Shown: piece after piece, positions 23,309 to 34,439 of the stretch
How the letters are laid out: each line of letters opens with the position of its first letter
Numbering within the stretch: position 1 is the stretch's first letter
Source of the DNA: Okapia johnstoni
Lineage: Eukaryota; Chordata; Mammalia; Artiodactyla; Giraffidae
Assembly: GCA_024291935.2 (NCBI GenBank)
Contig: CM044313.1
Coordinates: forward strand, 89,217,001-89,281,000
DNA length: 64,000 nucleotides
Direction of reading: 5' to 3'
The notes under the pieces: model-generated
Database searches by the model: none
The model's input: the letters and a program-made list of their open reading frames with translations, nothing else
What the model was told of the DNA's origin: nothing
Made by a program: the position numbers and the translations under genes

Positions 23309-23957
23309 AATATCTTGTGGTGAACAGTGAGTGTCAGATTCGTGTTCTCCAAAGAAGAAGATTTAGCTTTGAGACCAGGGACAAGGCTTGATCACTTAAG
23401 AGCTTTTGTGTAGCAGGGTTTTATTAAAGTATGAAAAGGGACAGAGAAAGCTTCTGACACAGACATCAGAAGGGGTACAGAGAGTGCCCCCCATGCTAGT
23501 ATTAGCAAGGGAGCTATATACTTTTTTAATTGGTTGTTACAATAAATCAAAAGAATGTCTAAAGGTTGTAAAGATCCTACTAGACCTATTCCCACAATTT
23601 ACATTTTAATATAACAGAATTAGAAGTAACAATGGAAAGATCTTACCAGACCCACTTCCATAATGTACATTTTAAGATAACAGGATTAGTCAGAAGGTTT
23701 TCAGGAAGGAGAAACTGTCCTCAAGCAGGAACATTGTTGTTATATAATCCTAAATACAGAATTAAAGCTGAGTTGTTTTCTTGTGTAATCATCCGCTCCG
23801 GGCTTAAAGAAAGAAAACATTTTATGTGACTAAGATTAAGGAATTAAAAAAAAAAAAAAACATGTGTCCTTCCCTCCTCCTTGAGAATTCCAGACCCCTC
23901 TCTCCTCCTCAGGAACCCCAGACATCTTATCAACCCGCCTAGGAGTTGACTGTCTCA
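23309..23957 (-). mobile_element. Endogenous retrovirus solo LTR in BovB
   Basis: About 650 bp between AGAGC at 23304-23308 and 23958-23962 (5-bp TSD). The BovB text is continuous across it. On the minus strand it begins TGAGACAGTCAACTCC and carries an AATAAA polyadenylation signal (complement of 23420-23425) followed by the ACACAAAAGCTCTTAAGTGA and CTAAATCTTCTTCTTTGG blocks typical of a bovine ERV R-U5 region. No internal retroviral genes are present, so it is a solo LTR left by LTR-LTR recombination. An alternative 3' limit is TG at 23316. Confidence 0.85.
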
Positions 23958-24374
23958 AGAGCGGGACCATAAAAGAAGGCTGAGCGCTGAAGAATTGATG
24001 CCTTCGAACTGTGGTGCTGGAGAAAACTCTTGAGAGTCCCTCAGACTGCAAGGAAATCAAACCTGCCAATTCTAAAGGAAATCAACCCTGAATATTCACT
24101 GGAAAGACTGATGCTAAATCTGAAGCTCCAATACTTTGGCCACCAACTCATTGGAAAAGACTCTGATGCTGGGAAAGATTGAGGGTGGGAGGAGAAGGAG
24201 GCAACAATCGATGAGATGGTTGGATGGCATCACCGACTCAATGGCTGTGGGTTTGAGCAAACTCTGGGGGATAGTGGAGGATGGGAGAGCCTGGTGTGCT
24301 GCTGATCACCGGGTCGCAAAGAGTCAGACATGACTTGGCGACTGAGCGACAACAACTTTATTGTTGTTGCTCTT

Positions 24375-24910
24375 TACTCATTCTTCTTTATTCTTTATTC
24401 ATTCTGCTGTCTATGGGTATTTAAATAGCTTTTATGTCTTGGCTATTGTAAATAGTGCTGTAAGGAACATAGAGGTATACACTTCCTTTCGAATTTAAAT
24501 TTTCTCTGGATATGTACCCAGGAGTAGGTTTGCTGGATCACATGGCAACTCTATTTTTTAGTTTTTTAAGGATAATTCATATTTTTCTCCATAGTGGCTG
24601 CACCAATTTATTTTCCCACCAGCAGTGTAGGAAGCTTCCCTTTTTTCCAAACCCTCTTTAATATTTGTTATTTGTGGACTACTTGATGATGGCCATTCTG
24701 ACTGATGTGAGTTGGCACCTCATTATAGGTTCGATTTGCATTTCTTTAGTAAATAACAGTGTCGAGCATCTTTTCATGTCCCTATTGGTCATCTGTATGT
24801 CTTCTTTGGAGAAATGTCTATTTAAGTCTGCTGCTCATTTTCTGCTTGGTTGTTTGGATTTTGTTTGTTTGTTTCTTATTGGAGGCACTTTTGCTGGCCG
24901 GCTACTATCA
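24375..24910 (-). mobile_element. L1 LINE, continuation of the split copy
   Basis: On +: TTATGTCTTGGCTATTGTAA, GGATATGTACCCAGGAGTAG, TGATGGCCATTCTGACTGAT, TCTTTGGAGAAATGTCTATT, the reversed end of L1 ORF2. Together with 21490-22003 it forms one element of about 1 kb. Open frames on the + strand here are antisense shadows. Confidence 0.9.
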
Positions 24911-25029
24911 TCCTCCATCTGGCCCTAATGCTTCATTCTTCCCATATACAAAATATAGTCACCCATTCTCAAGGTGCCCAGAAGTTTCATGTCTCATCCC
25001 ACTGTAATATGGGCACAATATCTAGAGTC

Positions 25030-25166
25030 TCAGAAGGAAACAGCAACCCACTCCAGTATTCTTGCCTGGAAAATCCCATGGACGGACGAACCTGGTAGGC
25101 TACAGTCCATGGGGTCACAAAGAGGCGGACACAACTGAGGAACTTCACTTTCACTTTCACTTTCAT
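25030..25166 (+). repeat. Bov-A SINE, 5'-truncated
   Basis: From CAGAAGGAAACAGCAACCCA to CACTTTCACTTTCACTTTCA; the head is missing. Confidence 0.9.
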
Positions 25167-27150
25167 TATCTAAATCAAGTCCAGGTCTGATCAGGCTCCT
25201 TAAGTTATCATATCTTAAGTATAACTCTCAAGTACAATCCTCTAGATCTTCAGGGCAATAAAGTAAAGAAAGGTAGCATCTCTCTTGTCCCCAAAAATGA
25301 CACATAAACTTGGAAAAGACAGAAGACATCTGTTATAAACACTCTTCTTCAAAAAGAAATAAAACAGGAGGCATGTAGGGATCACAAGTTTCTAACAGTT
25401 CTGAAACAGAGCTGGGCAAATGGTGGAAGTTCTTTGATTAGGTGTCTAGGCCAGCTAATTATATTTCATGACATTTGACTCCACACTCTAGCCTCCAGAT
25501 GATTCCTCTGAGTCATTCTCCCTTCTTCGTAAAAATTAGAACATGTATACACCTTCTCAGCCTGATTCCTACCTGTAGGATTTTGAGATTTCAAAAGTCA
25601 CATTATATTGTTACACTGTCCACTCTTCTGTCTGTTTAGGTTCCGTGTGTCAGTGTTTTTGCTAATATTATTTCCTTAGAATTTTATTCAATGTATCTGT
25701 TTGGCATTTACTCCATTACACTAAAGCTACACCCACTGATCTCTTAGGTATCATCCCTTCTTGACCCAGGGATTTTGTTGAATGAGAATGCTCCTAAATT
25801 TAGAAATCCTGATATTTTATAAAGGGATCTCTGAAGAATACTCACAGAATCTTTAGACAGTCTTTTGCCTAACTGAACAGTATCTCACCAATGTTTATTT
25901 GTCTAGGACCATAATAAAAGATTTTATACAACTCCACCACTTCACCCCTAGAAAATACTTTCCTGAGAACACCTTTTGTTCAAGAGTCAATTGCATTGGG
26001 TGAACTGCAATAAACTAAATCATTCTACAGTGACTTAAGCGGGAGAGAGAGATAGAGATTCCTTCTCTCCATGAACATACTTCATTTCACTTTTTTTGCA
26101 GATACAATAAATCTCAAGTTTACCTTCTAGATATTTCTTATCTACTTGATTTCAGAGTAAAACCTAAATCATTGTTAGCTACTCTTTAATAGGAATTCTT
26201 GGAAGTTCACATCCTAAAATCTTGTCTTTTTACTGTACTAAGATATAAATGAGGACTTGTCAGTGTATCATTATGACATTTGCTTCCTAGGATGTCAGCC
26301 ACTAAATATTGCTAGTGAAATGTAAAGGGATAGTTTTCATCATATTTTTTGGCTATTTAGTTCATTATACTTCCTGAAATACCAATTTCCACGTTTTTTT
26401 TTTTTATTTTTGACAAGACACCCTTCCAATCCTCTTTGTACCTTGAGGCTGTCTTTTTGAATGTTAAACTGCCTTCTATTGCCCAACAAAGGCTGAGATT
26501 CAAAAGATTTCTTCTTGGATTTTCTCGTATCGCTGTTTATGTGTTTTATTCCTTAAGTTATGTTATTTTTGCCTACTCCCAAATATCAACAAAAATAAAC
26601 TTCTCAAACTTATAAATTTCACTTTGATGACCTACCCTCCTATCTAGGCTCCAGATGTATGGCTTCAATTCTCTTTATCTGTGGTATTTCAAAGGACAGT
26701 AAGCAGATGGGGTATTTCAAAGGACAGTAAGCAGCAGAACAAATGCTGTGCCTGGTCGAGTAGGCACTTAATGGCTGTAAGGTACTCGTGAATAAAATGT
26801 GTAAGGAAGCACAAGTCTGTGTTCCTATATCTGGGAGACATCTCTCTTCATGGAGGATATCAAGATTACTAAACTTCGAGAAGTAGCCGTAGTCTCCCAC
26901 TTGAATCCTACATGATGTCATATACTCTGTACCATTTTTTAGTTCTTTGAAGTTAAACATGAGTAAAACCATCTTAGAAAGTAATTAAGTCCTCTCACCT
27001 ACCTTAGCTTAGCATTAATGAGGAGCGTAGGGAGCCAAGGGCATGATGAACAAGAGGAAAGAATATAAGTAACAGCTAGGGCAAGAATTATCTACAATAT
27101 CGACTGCCGCTTAAGCCAGGGGAAGCTATATGGCATTTAAGAATGTATAA
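25167..27150. other. Unique or very old DNA, no gene seen
   Basis: About 2 kb with no recognisable family. It includes a 28-bp direct repeat (26683-26736) and a minus-strand open frame at 26640-26972 (110 aa) that spans that repeat and has no recognisable domain. Confidence 0.4.
26683..26736. repeat. 28-bp tandem duplication
   Basis: GGTATTTCAAAGGACAGTAA starts at 26683 and again at 26711; the second copy ends at the AGCAG before 26737. Near-perfect. Confidence 0.92.
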
Positions 27151-27153
27151 AAA

Positions 27154-27362
27154 TGGCTTCCCTGGTGGGTCATTGTGAAGAATCTGCCTGCCAACCCAGG
27201 AGACACGGGTTTGATCTAGGAAGATCCCACACACCACGGAGCAACTAAACCGGGGCGCCACAACTAGTGAGCTTTAGAGTAGCCTCCACTCACCACATCT
27301 AGAGAAAAGCCTGTGCAGCAGCAAAGATCCAGCACAGCCAAAAATAAATAAAATTATTTTTT
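27154..27362 (+). repeat. CHR-type SINE (tRNA-derived)
   Basis: Head GGCTTCCCTGGTGGGTCATT, B-box-like GGGTTTGATCTA, then the CHR-specific body: CCACGGAGCAACTAAACC, CTAGAGAAAAGCCTGTGCAG, GATCCAGCACAGCCAAAAAT and an AAATAAAATT tail. The CHR family is shared by ruminants, hippos and whales, so it is older than Bov-tA. Confidence 0.9.
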
Positions 27363-29140
27363 AAATGAGTGTATATAAAATTATTTTACCCTCAGTTAAG
27401 ACCTTTTATACTTTATTTAGTGGTTACAGCTAAGGGTATTGATTAAAGGTAAGTGGTGAGTTAAAAAAAATTTAACCTAAGAGTCAAAAGGATAATGTTT
27501 AAGTAATTGTTCAATTCCTGTACAAGACAGAAATGTCCATAGGCAGATAGGTAACAATCTCTCTGAAGCTCGCTTTTATTATCATGAAATTTAAAATGAA
27601 ATGCAGTAAATTAAGATGATTATATGAGCTACCAAGTATGTAAATTAACAGACATGTTTTAATTATATGAATATAAATTAACCACTACTTTGGAACATTT
27701 GGCATATTAAGAAAAAAATCAAACATTCATCTGTGACTTTACATCATTTTTATTTCACATATATAAAGATACCCTATTTTTTAATCAAAAAGCTTTGGGG
27801 AGAAATTTGGTATTAAATATAAATTTTGCTTTCTCAAAGCATTTCTTCTAACTTTGAAAAAAAACTATTTTAGAGGAATAATCTTATTTTTCTGAATGGA
27901 TTTTATCACTAATTATGAATTATGTTTTATAGTTCTAAAAAATAAAATGTTATAGAAAATTTTGTAAAATAGTTAATATATTTTATGTTAAAAATTGTCA
28001 GCTCTAGTAACAGTGTTTAACAAATCACAAATTGTTTAATCCATATATTTCTTCTACAAGTTAGGTAATGGGAATAATCAATAGAAAAATCACATCGTAT
28101 TCTTCTGTCACTTCTGTTTTTTAAGCTTACGTGCAGTAAATAATCTTAACTGCTATTTTATATTAATACTTGCTTTTTGCTAAGACTTTAGATTATAAGC
28201 AATAATCAAAGAGACATATTGACTCTTTAAAGGTGAAATAGCTTTTGAAAGAAAATCTAAATTGGTCTAATATTTAGATCAATTTTACTATTTCTGACTT
28301 AGACTTCTTTGACCAACTGCATTAAATGACTAATTGCATATATTAAAAAACCCTAGGTTGAGTATTATCTTGTGTACTTTTCTGCACACAAATTTCTTTG
28401 ATTTTTATGCCTCTGAAAAGTCTGAAAAGAGAAAGCATTCCTCTCCTTTGTAATCTGAAGGATATTTATTTTATATGTAACTTGCCTTTTAAAAATTAAG
28501 TTTAGTAACATTTTCTTCATAACTTATGTTCTTATTTGACATGTAACTTTTTTGAAAAGTTATCTATAGCCAACATTGTCAAATCACATTATTTTATTCC
28601 TTTGAATGTGTGCAATGAATTATGAACACAGTAGTCTTTGTACTGATGCGAAGAAATAAATTAGTACTTAACTGCATACCAGAGAGGTACATATTTCCTT
28701 TGAGTTTAGCTGGACTTGGGCAGGTGGGTAAAGAGACTATAATATTTTTCTCTCAGTCTGCCATTTATCAACCACCACAATGGCTCAAAGCAATTTTGTT
28801 TTTTCTTCATGTCCCAGGGGTCTCAATATAGATTTTCATTTTGCCAACTAGAAAGCATCTGAAAACTCTCCCTGATGCTTGGTTATGATCAACTACTCTT
28901 CACTGACTGAGCAAGTAATCATTTTACTGCCACAAAGATGGAGAGCTGATCTATCCTAAGTGTGACCCTGGAATTCATTTACTCTTTTTGTTATCCTAAA
29001 CTGTCCTGTTGAAAGCCAACAGAAGCTGCCTGGGTTAAATGGTGAGATAACCAGGTCACTGGTCACAATTTCAAGTGCAATGCACAGTGTCTGAGTGAAG
29101 ATAAAATATATTTGGGGCTTCTCTTAAGCAGAGTTTGCAG
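27363..29140. other. Unique, very AT-rich DNA, no gene seen
   Basis: 1.8 kb without a young repeat. The open frame at 28622-28831 (+, 69 aa) has no recognisable domain. The long absence of transposons may reflect conservation or chance. Confidence 0.45.
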
Positions 29141-29147
29141 AAGACCA

Positions 29148-29206
29148 CATGTGCGCACGCGCATGTACACGCGCACGCGTGCACACACACATACATACAC
29201 ACACAG
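29148..29206. repeat. Alternating purine-pyrimidine tract (CA/CG-rich)
   Basis: CATGTGCGCACGCGCATGTA, CACGCGCACGCGTGCACAC and ACACACATACATACACACAC. Strictly alternating over most of its length with several CpG steps, a classic Z-DNA-prone composition. The flanking open frame (His-Thr repeats) is an artefact. Confidence 0.9.
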
Positions 29207-29593
29207 GTCTTCATCAGAATTCTTAGGATTCCAGTGTATATTTTATACTCACCCCCAAACTGTGGATTCTTTTGTAAGTGTAACTAGTGACCCATACATC
29301 TTATTATTTAACCCAGGCTATTTCTGATTTCTCTCAACCAGACAGTTTAATATAAAACAAGGAGCAAATTATCACAGAATCACTCTTGGGATAGTCTGTC
29401 TTTTCACTTAGTGGAGAGTGAGCTAGCACATGCATGTACATGTTTCTAGTCGTTTTCAGAATTCTACTTAGGAGAAGTCCCATATATATTTAGAGGTTAG
29501 CATTGGGGTATAGAATTATGTGTGTGTTTATTTTATTTGTTTTTTTAAAAACATGTATTACTATTTATTTAAAGTAAGACTATGTCCAGTTAA

Positions 29594-29809
29594 GGGCTCC
29601 CCTGGTGGCTCAGTGGTAAAGAATCCGGCTGCAAGGCAGGAGATGATGGTTCAATCTCCGAGTTGTGAAGATCCCCTGGAGAAGGACATGGCAACCCACT
29701 CCAGTATTTTTGCCTGGAGAATCCCATGGACATAAGAGTCTGGTGGTCTACTGTCCATAGGTTTGCAAAGAGTCAGATAGGACTGAAGCAACTTAGCACT
29801 CACGCATGA
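29594..29809 (+). repeat. Bov-tA SINE with perfect 12-bp TSD
   Basis: From GGGCTCCCCTGGTGGCTCAG to CTTAGCACTCACGCATGA. ATGTCCAGTTAA occurs at 29582-29593 and, identically, at 29810-29821. Full length and one of the best-preserved insertions here. Confidence 0.96.
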
Positions 29810-29821
29810 ATGTCCAGTTAA

Positions 29822-30139
29822 TTACTTGATTGGCATAAATCCCTATTAGTAAAGTATCATCACCAATTTATATGTAAGTATCTTCAACTAAAGCTACCAA
29901 ATAACTACTTTTTTAGAACCATTATGTGCATATTATTATGTGAGACAATAGGAATACAGAAATGCATAAAAACACTATGCTTATTTAAAACATTTAAATT
30001 GCCCACTGAAAGCACAAATGTACTGAGCAATAAGGAGAGATTAAGACAATTATACTTACTTTGGGCATCATTTTACATTTGTAAGTTAAAATAATTTATC
30101 CCAAAATTTCACAGGCCATTATTTAAAATCTCACTCCTG
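29822..30139. other. Unique AT-rich DNA
   Basis: Possibly a trace of an L2-like terminus (TTATGTGCATATTATTATGT near 29921-29940); otherwise nothing recognised. Confidence 0.4.
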
Positions 30140-30651
30140 TAAAGATGTCTCAGAAAGAGAAAACCAAATATCATATATTAATGCATATATATATGGAACC
30201 TAGAAAGATGGTACTGATGAACCTATTTGCAGGACAGCAGTGGAGATGCTGCTGCTGCTGCTGCTAAGTCGTTTCAGTCGTGTCCGACTCTGTGTGACCC
30301 CACAGACGGCAGCCCACCCGGCTCCGCCACCCCTGGGATTCTCCAGGCAAGAACACTGGAGTGGGTTGCCATTTCAGAGGTAAACAGAAGACTTGTGGAC
30401 ACAATGGGGAAAGGAGAGGGTGGGAAGAATGGAAGAGACTAGCACTGAAACATGTACATTACCATATGTAAAATAGATGGCCAGTGCTCTGTGACATCCT
30501 AGAGGGGTGCAGTGAGGTGGGATGTAGGAGGAAGGTTCAAGAGGGAGGGGACATATGTATGCCTATAGCTGACTTATGTTGATTCATGGCAGAAACCAAC
30601 GCAGTTGTGTAAAGCAATTATCATCCAATTAATAAATAAATTAAAAAAAGA
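30140..30651 (+). mobile_element. L1 LINE 3' end (artiodactyl type), split by a SINE
   Basis: AGAAAGAGAAAACCAAATAT, ATGAACCTATTTGCAGGACA, then after a SINE GACTTGTGGACACAATGGGG, GAGGTTCAAG-type G-rich 3'UTR (30480-30560) and the terminus GGCAGAAACCAACGCAGTTG with an AATTAATAAATAAATTAAAA tail. The G-rich tract before the end is typical of L1 3'UTRs. Confidence 0.88.
30249..30379 (-). repeat. Bov-A SINE inside L1
   Basis: On + it starts with the CTGCTGCTGCTGCTG tail, then GTTTCAGTCGTGTCCGACTC, ending GAGTGGGTTGCCATTTCA. Same CAG-tail subfamily as 20917-21025. Confidence 0.9.
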
Positions 30652-32198
30652 TATCTCTAATATTTTCTCAAAATGTATATATCTTTTTAGTTATTTATCA
30701 CTACATGCTAAACATCCCCAAAACTTGTTGGCATACAATAGGAATCATTTTAATGTGCTCACAAACTGAGACAGGGATTCAAAATGGACAGAAAGGGGGT
30801 GGGCCGACCTGGATTCCATGATAACTGGAACTTCAAATGGGAAGAGAGAAACATGTAGGGCAGGAGGTGTTGGAGCTAGTGAATACGTGTTCATCTTGGC
30901 TTTGTCCCACTCACCTGTCAGTTTCATGGGTTTAGCTCATCTGTGTTTATATTCCACTGGTACACATCCTGTGGCCTAGTCACGAGGTTTAGTCAGTAAC
31001 AGGATGACTTTATGCCAAGAGAGAATGAACCAAAAACCTCCCTGAGGGGGAGCAGTCTAGGACACTGGGTCAGAAGCTACTTGGACTTCTGTGGCATAGT
31101 CTCAGAAGATACAGAGCATCACTTATGCCATATTTTATTAAAGGGGCACTCATCAGCCATTTTCTCTTAGTGGGGTGCATATTAAGTAATTTGGTATTGG
31201 ATCTAAAATCACTCAGTGACTAAATTTGTCAATGCTTTTGCATATAGAAATGTATTTAACTTCATTTTATGTATTCATTAAGATGTGCTGTCATTTGAAT
31301 GATATATATTCATCACAGGTTTTCAGGTAGGTAATATATTGCCAGTGAATAAAATAAAAGAGGTAATACATTAATCAAACCATCAAAATAAAACAATTCT
31401 TAAGTTTGTAGAAAAAAAAAATTGTAGTGATTTAAAGCATGTTTAACTTTGACACCTATGAATTCTGTTACAATTCTGTGGTAATAGATTAACTTATTGA
31501 ATTCTTAAAGTACAATTTGGAAAAACAAAGGCTACAATTTTCAGTACGTCGTAAATGGTATAACTAGGCAGATTCTCAACCTCCTTGTCAGAATCTGATA
31601 TGGCATTTTCCAACGTGTGTCTCTCTTTCTGTGGGGATGGGTCACAATAAATGTATTGCATTATCAGCTTCTTTTGCAATCAAATATTCTTACCTTCTTA
31701 ATCTGCTATCCCTTCCCACTGTGGAAAATCACTGTGCATATTAGAAGAGTAAAAATTCACTCAGAAAATATTTAGACTGAAAATGACAGAATGTGACCAC
31801 CTCAGAGAAAGCAATAAGCTTCCTTCTGTTTAACATGATAGTAGGTGCAGAGGTGTGTGTTTGCTGACATCAGTTTAGAATCAACAAAGTCAGGACACTG
31901 TGGCCCTGTCTCTGATTTTCTGTTTCTGAGTTCAAAACATGCTTACATCACTGCAAGTACCCTGTTTCCAGGGAGAGGTAAAGGCAGGTTGCCAGAGCCG
32001 GTGTAGGTGGACCTTGGTCTTACATTGTTTTCTTATTATAAGAGCCTAATCTTTCTTAAAGCCAGTTTTTATGTGTTCTGTATTGATTAGAAGTGCGTCA
32101 CACTCTGGTTCCTACATGCAGAGGTCAGGCAAACGTGTATTTGGCTTTTCTGGCCTCAGTAAAGAAAGATATATAAGCTCCTGGAAGAAATCCAATGA
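30652..32198. other. Unique DNA, no gene seen
   Basis: About 1.5 kb. Open frames at 30745-30927 and 31494-31679 (both -) have no recognisable domain. No RNA gene seen. Confidence 0.45.
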
Positions 32199-32692
32199 TA
32201 TGTTATAATTTCAGTGGGCAGAGCACTGTGCTCCCCAACCAAGTTGTCCATGTCCTAATCCTCAGAACCTAGGATTTTGGCGTTTTATTGATACATGGCA
32301 AAAACACAACACAAATGTGATAAAGATTTTCTGATGGAAAATTATCCTACTTTAGTTGAGTAATCATATCGCTCCTTATAAGTAAAAGAAAGTTAATGTC
32401 AGAAAAATATGATGTGAGGTGGACTTAACTGATCATAGTTGACTTTGAATATGGAGGGAGAAGATGGTCACCAACGTTTGCAGGTGGCCTCTGTCAATAG
32501 AAAAGGCAAAGGAATGGGTTATCCCTTAGAACCACCAGAAAGAAAACAGTGCTGCCTACAGTTTGACTCGAGCCCAGTGAAACCCATTTTGGACTTATGA
32601 CCTCCAGTACTGTAAAACAGTCATTTTGTGTTGTTTTAAGCCACTGCATTTATGGTAATTTTTTACAACAGCAATAAGAAATTAAGGCAATA
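32199..32692 (+). mobile_element. MaLR (MLT1-type) LTR
   Basis: Blocks CATGTCCTAATCCTCAGAAC, CCCATTTTGGACTTATGACC, TCCAGTACTGTAAAACAGTC, TTGTGTTGTTTTAAGCCACT and AACAGCAATAAGAAATTAAG correspond in order to the MLT1 LTR. The ATAAAT-type polyadenylation signal before GTGTTG is lost. Opposite orientation to the MaLR LTR at 2.36 kb. Confidence 0.8.
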
Positions 32693-33085
32693 ATTCTATA
32701 CTAAAGAGAATAGATTGATCTTCTGTTTCACAATCCTATTTTACTGTATAATGTGTTTTATAGTTAAATTTATTACACTATTTTTAAAGACTTTCTCTGT
32801 AGAATGTATATTTTTGTAAAGTTGGTGATGGTAAGTAGTAACGATTTGGAAATAAAATACCACCAATGCATAAATATCACTTTGTATCATTGTTTCAGAT
32901 TATCTCACAAAATAATAGTATACCAAGATAGTTCTGTGTGTTCTTTGCTCATTTGTATATGTCTATATATATGAGCATATGTTTTTAATAAGGTGTTTAA
33001 TTTTTTTAATTTATATTGTATTTAAAGGATAATTGCTTTTCAGAATTTTGTTGTTTTCTGTCAAACCTCAACATGTATGTTTTTT
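32693..33085. other. Unique AT-rich DNA
   Basis: No recognisable feature. Confidence 0.45.
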
Positions 33086-33100
33086 AATTTATTTATATGT

Positions 33101-33310
33101 GGTGGCTCAGATGGTAAAGAATCTGCCTGTAGTGCAGGAGACATGGGTTTGATATCTGTGCTGGGAAGATTCCCTTCAGAAGGGAATGGCTATCCATTCC
33201 AGTATTCTTGTTTGGAGAATTCCATGGACAGAGGACCCTTGGAGGGCTGCAGTCCATTGGGTCCCAAAGAGTCAGACACAACTGAGCAACTAACACTTTC
33301 TTTTCACTTT
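33101..33310 (+). repeat. Bov-tA SINE
   Basis: GTGGCTCAGATGGTAAAGAA, GTGCAGGAGACATGGGTTTG, CATGGACAGAGGACCCTTGG, ending CTAACACTTTCTTTTCACTT. A TA/TG microsatellite follows directly in its tail. Confidence 0.93.
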
Positions 33311-33318
33311 CATATATA

Positions 33319-33359
<41 letters not shown>

Positions 33360-33383
33360 GTGTTTGTGTGTGTGTGTGCACAC
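33311..33383. repeat. Compound (TG)n(TA)n(TG)n microsatellite in SINE tail
   Basis: ATATATATGTGTGTGTATATATATA and onward to GTGTGTGTGCACACGC. It extends from the 3' tail of the preceding SINE, the usual seed for such repeats. Confidence 0.93.
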
Positions 33384-33483
33384 GCATGATGCGGACCATT
33401 TTAAAAGTCTTTATTGAATTGGTTACTATACTGCTTCTGTTGTTTAAATATATATATATATTTTCTTTTTTTTTGAGCATGAT

Positions 33484-33578
33484 GCATGTTATATCTTAGC
33501 TCCCTGACTGGGGATTGAACCCACACCCCCTGCTTTGGAAAGTGAAGTCTTAATCAATGTATCACCTGGGAAGTCTCT
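33484..33578 (-). repeat. CHR-type SINE fragment
   Basis: On +: TTATATCTTAGCTCCCTGAC, TGGGGATTGAACCCACACCC, CTTTGGAAAGTGAAGTC, ACCTGGGAAGTC. This is the reversed tRNA-related head of a CHR SINE, B box included, flanked by T-rich DNA. Confidence 0.8.
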
Positions 33579-33649
33579 TTTTTTATTTTTTTAAAATTGT
33601 CATTATTTTTAAATAGTGTATTTTTTTTACCATGTGCATATATTAGTTT

Positions 33650-33770
33650 GTTTAATTTTATCGAAGTATAGTTGATTTACAGTATTATACAAATTTCAGG
33701 TGTACAACATAGTAATTCACAATTTTTAGAGAATATACTCCATTATATTTATTATGCAATAGTTTTACTT
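33650..33770 (-). mobile_element. L1 LINE 3'-end fragment
   Basis: On +: ATCGAAGTATAGTTGATTTA, CAAATTTCAGGTGTACAACA, TAGTAATTCACAATTTTTAG, the reversed L1 3' terminal region. Confidence 0.85.
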
Positions 33771-34435
33771 CAAGTTTATTAGAATGAGACAAATCACAAA
33801 TGAACGAATAAGGTAGAAAAATAGGAATAATTAACCTTAAAATTTCTAGCATTATCAGCATAGCAGTGGACTATCATTAGGTATAAATGTGATGTCACTA
33901 CACCACCACCATTTATTATATATTTTGAATTATTTTTACTAATGACATGTAATAAAGATTGAATGGAATGCTACATTATGGCTAATTTTTGGAACCAAAA
34001 GAGAAACAGACAACGAAATCTGTTCAAAATGTTATATTATGTAAAATCGGATTCCAGGAAGTGGTCTACAGATGAAGCCATGATGATCTTCTTTGTACTC
34101 CATCAATATTAAAACTGCTTGCTTAGTCACACAGAGAGAGATTATCATAGAATTCCTCAGTCTAGCAGAACTACCATATAGTGGAAACCAAACCAGATGC
34201 CTCCACCTTGTGAACAAACACTAGAGATGGAACACAAGAATCTTAGCCAGAGTTGCTTGGATCCTTGTTCCCAATGCAGAAATGGTTAAGGTTCATAAAG
34301 GGGTTGGGATCTAGCAGAAACAGGATTAATTATCATATTCTGAGATTGAGACAATGATTGCACTATCAGCCTAAGATTTGGAAATAAAATTTCTATAGTT
34401 GGAGTAAAAATATCGTAAATTGAATGGCTACCACC
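33771..34435. other. Unique DNA, no gene seen
   Basis: Small open frames at 34032-34217 and 34286-34588 (both -) have no recognisable domain; the latter runs into the BovB. Confidence 0.45.
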
Positions 34436-34439
34436 TAAA

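Larger units (their letters stand above)
22005..24352 (+). mobile_element. BovB LINE inside L1, itself split by an LTR
   Basis: Starts near AAAGGGAAAGACTAGAGATC and ends near CATGACTTGGCGACTGAGCG. It lacks about the first third, including the endonuclease. It is interrupted at 23309-23957 by an ERV LTR, so its true length is about 1.7 kb. It lies in an L1 whose two halves flank it. Confidence 0.92.

Noticed and set aside
23309..23957. Possibility of a provirus with coding genes
   Set aside because: Only LTR-type sequence lies between the short repeats; no gag, pol or env reading frame is present.
25167..26640. Possible ERV-internal or L1 5' remnant
   Set aside because: A few phrases look familiar, but I could not tie them to a named family, so I left the region unassigned.
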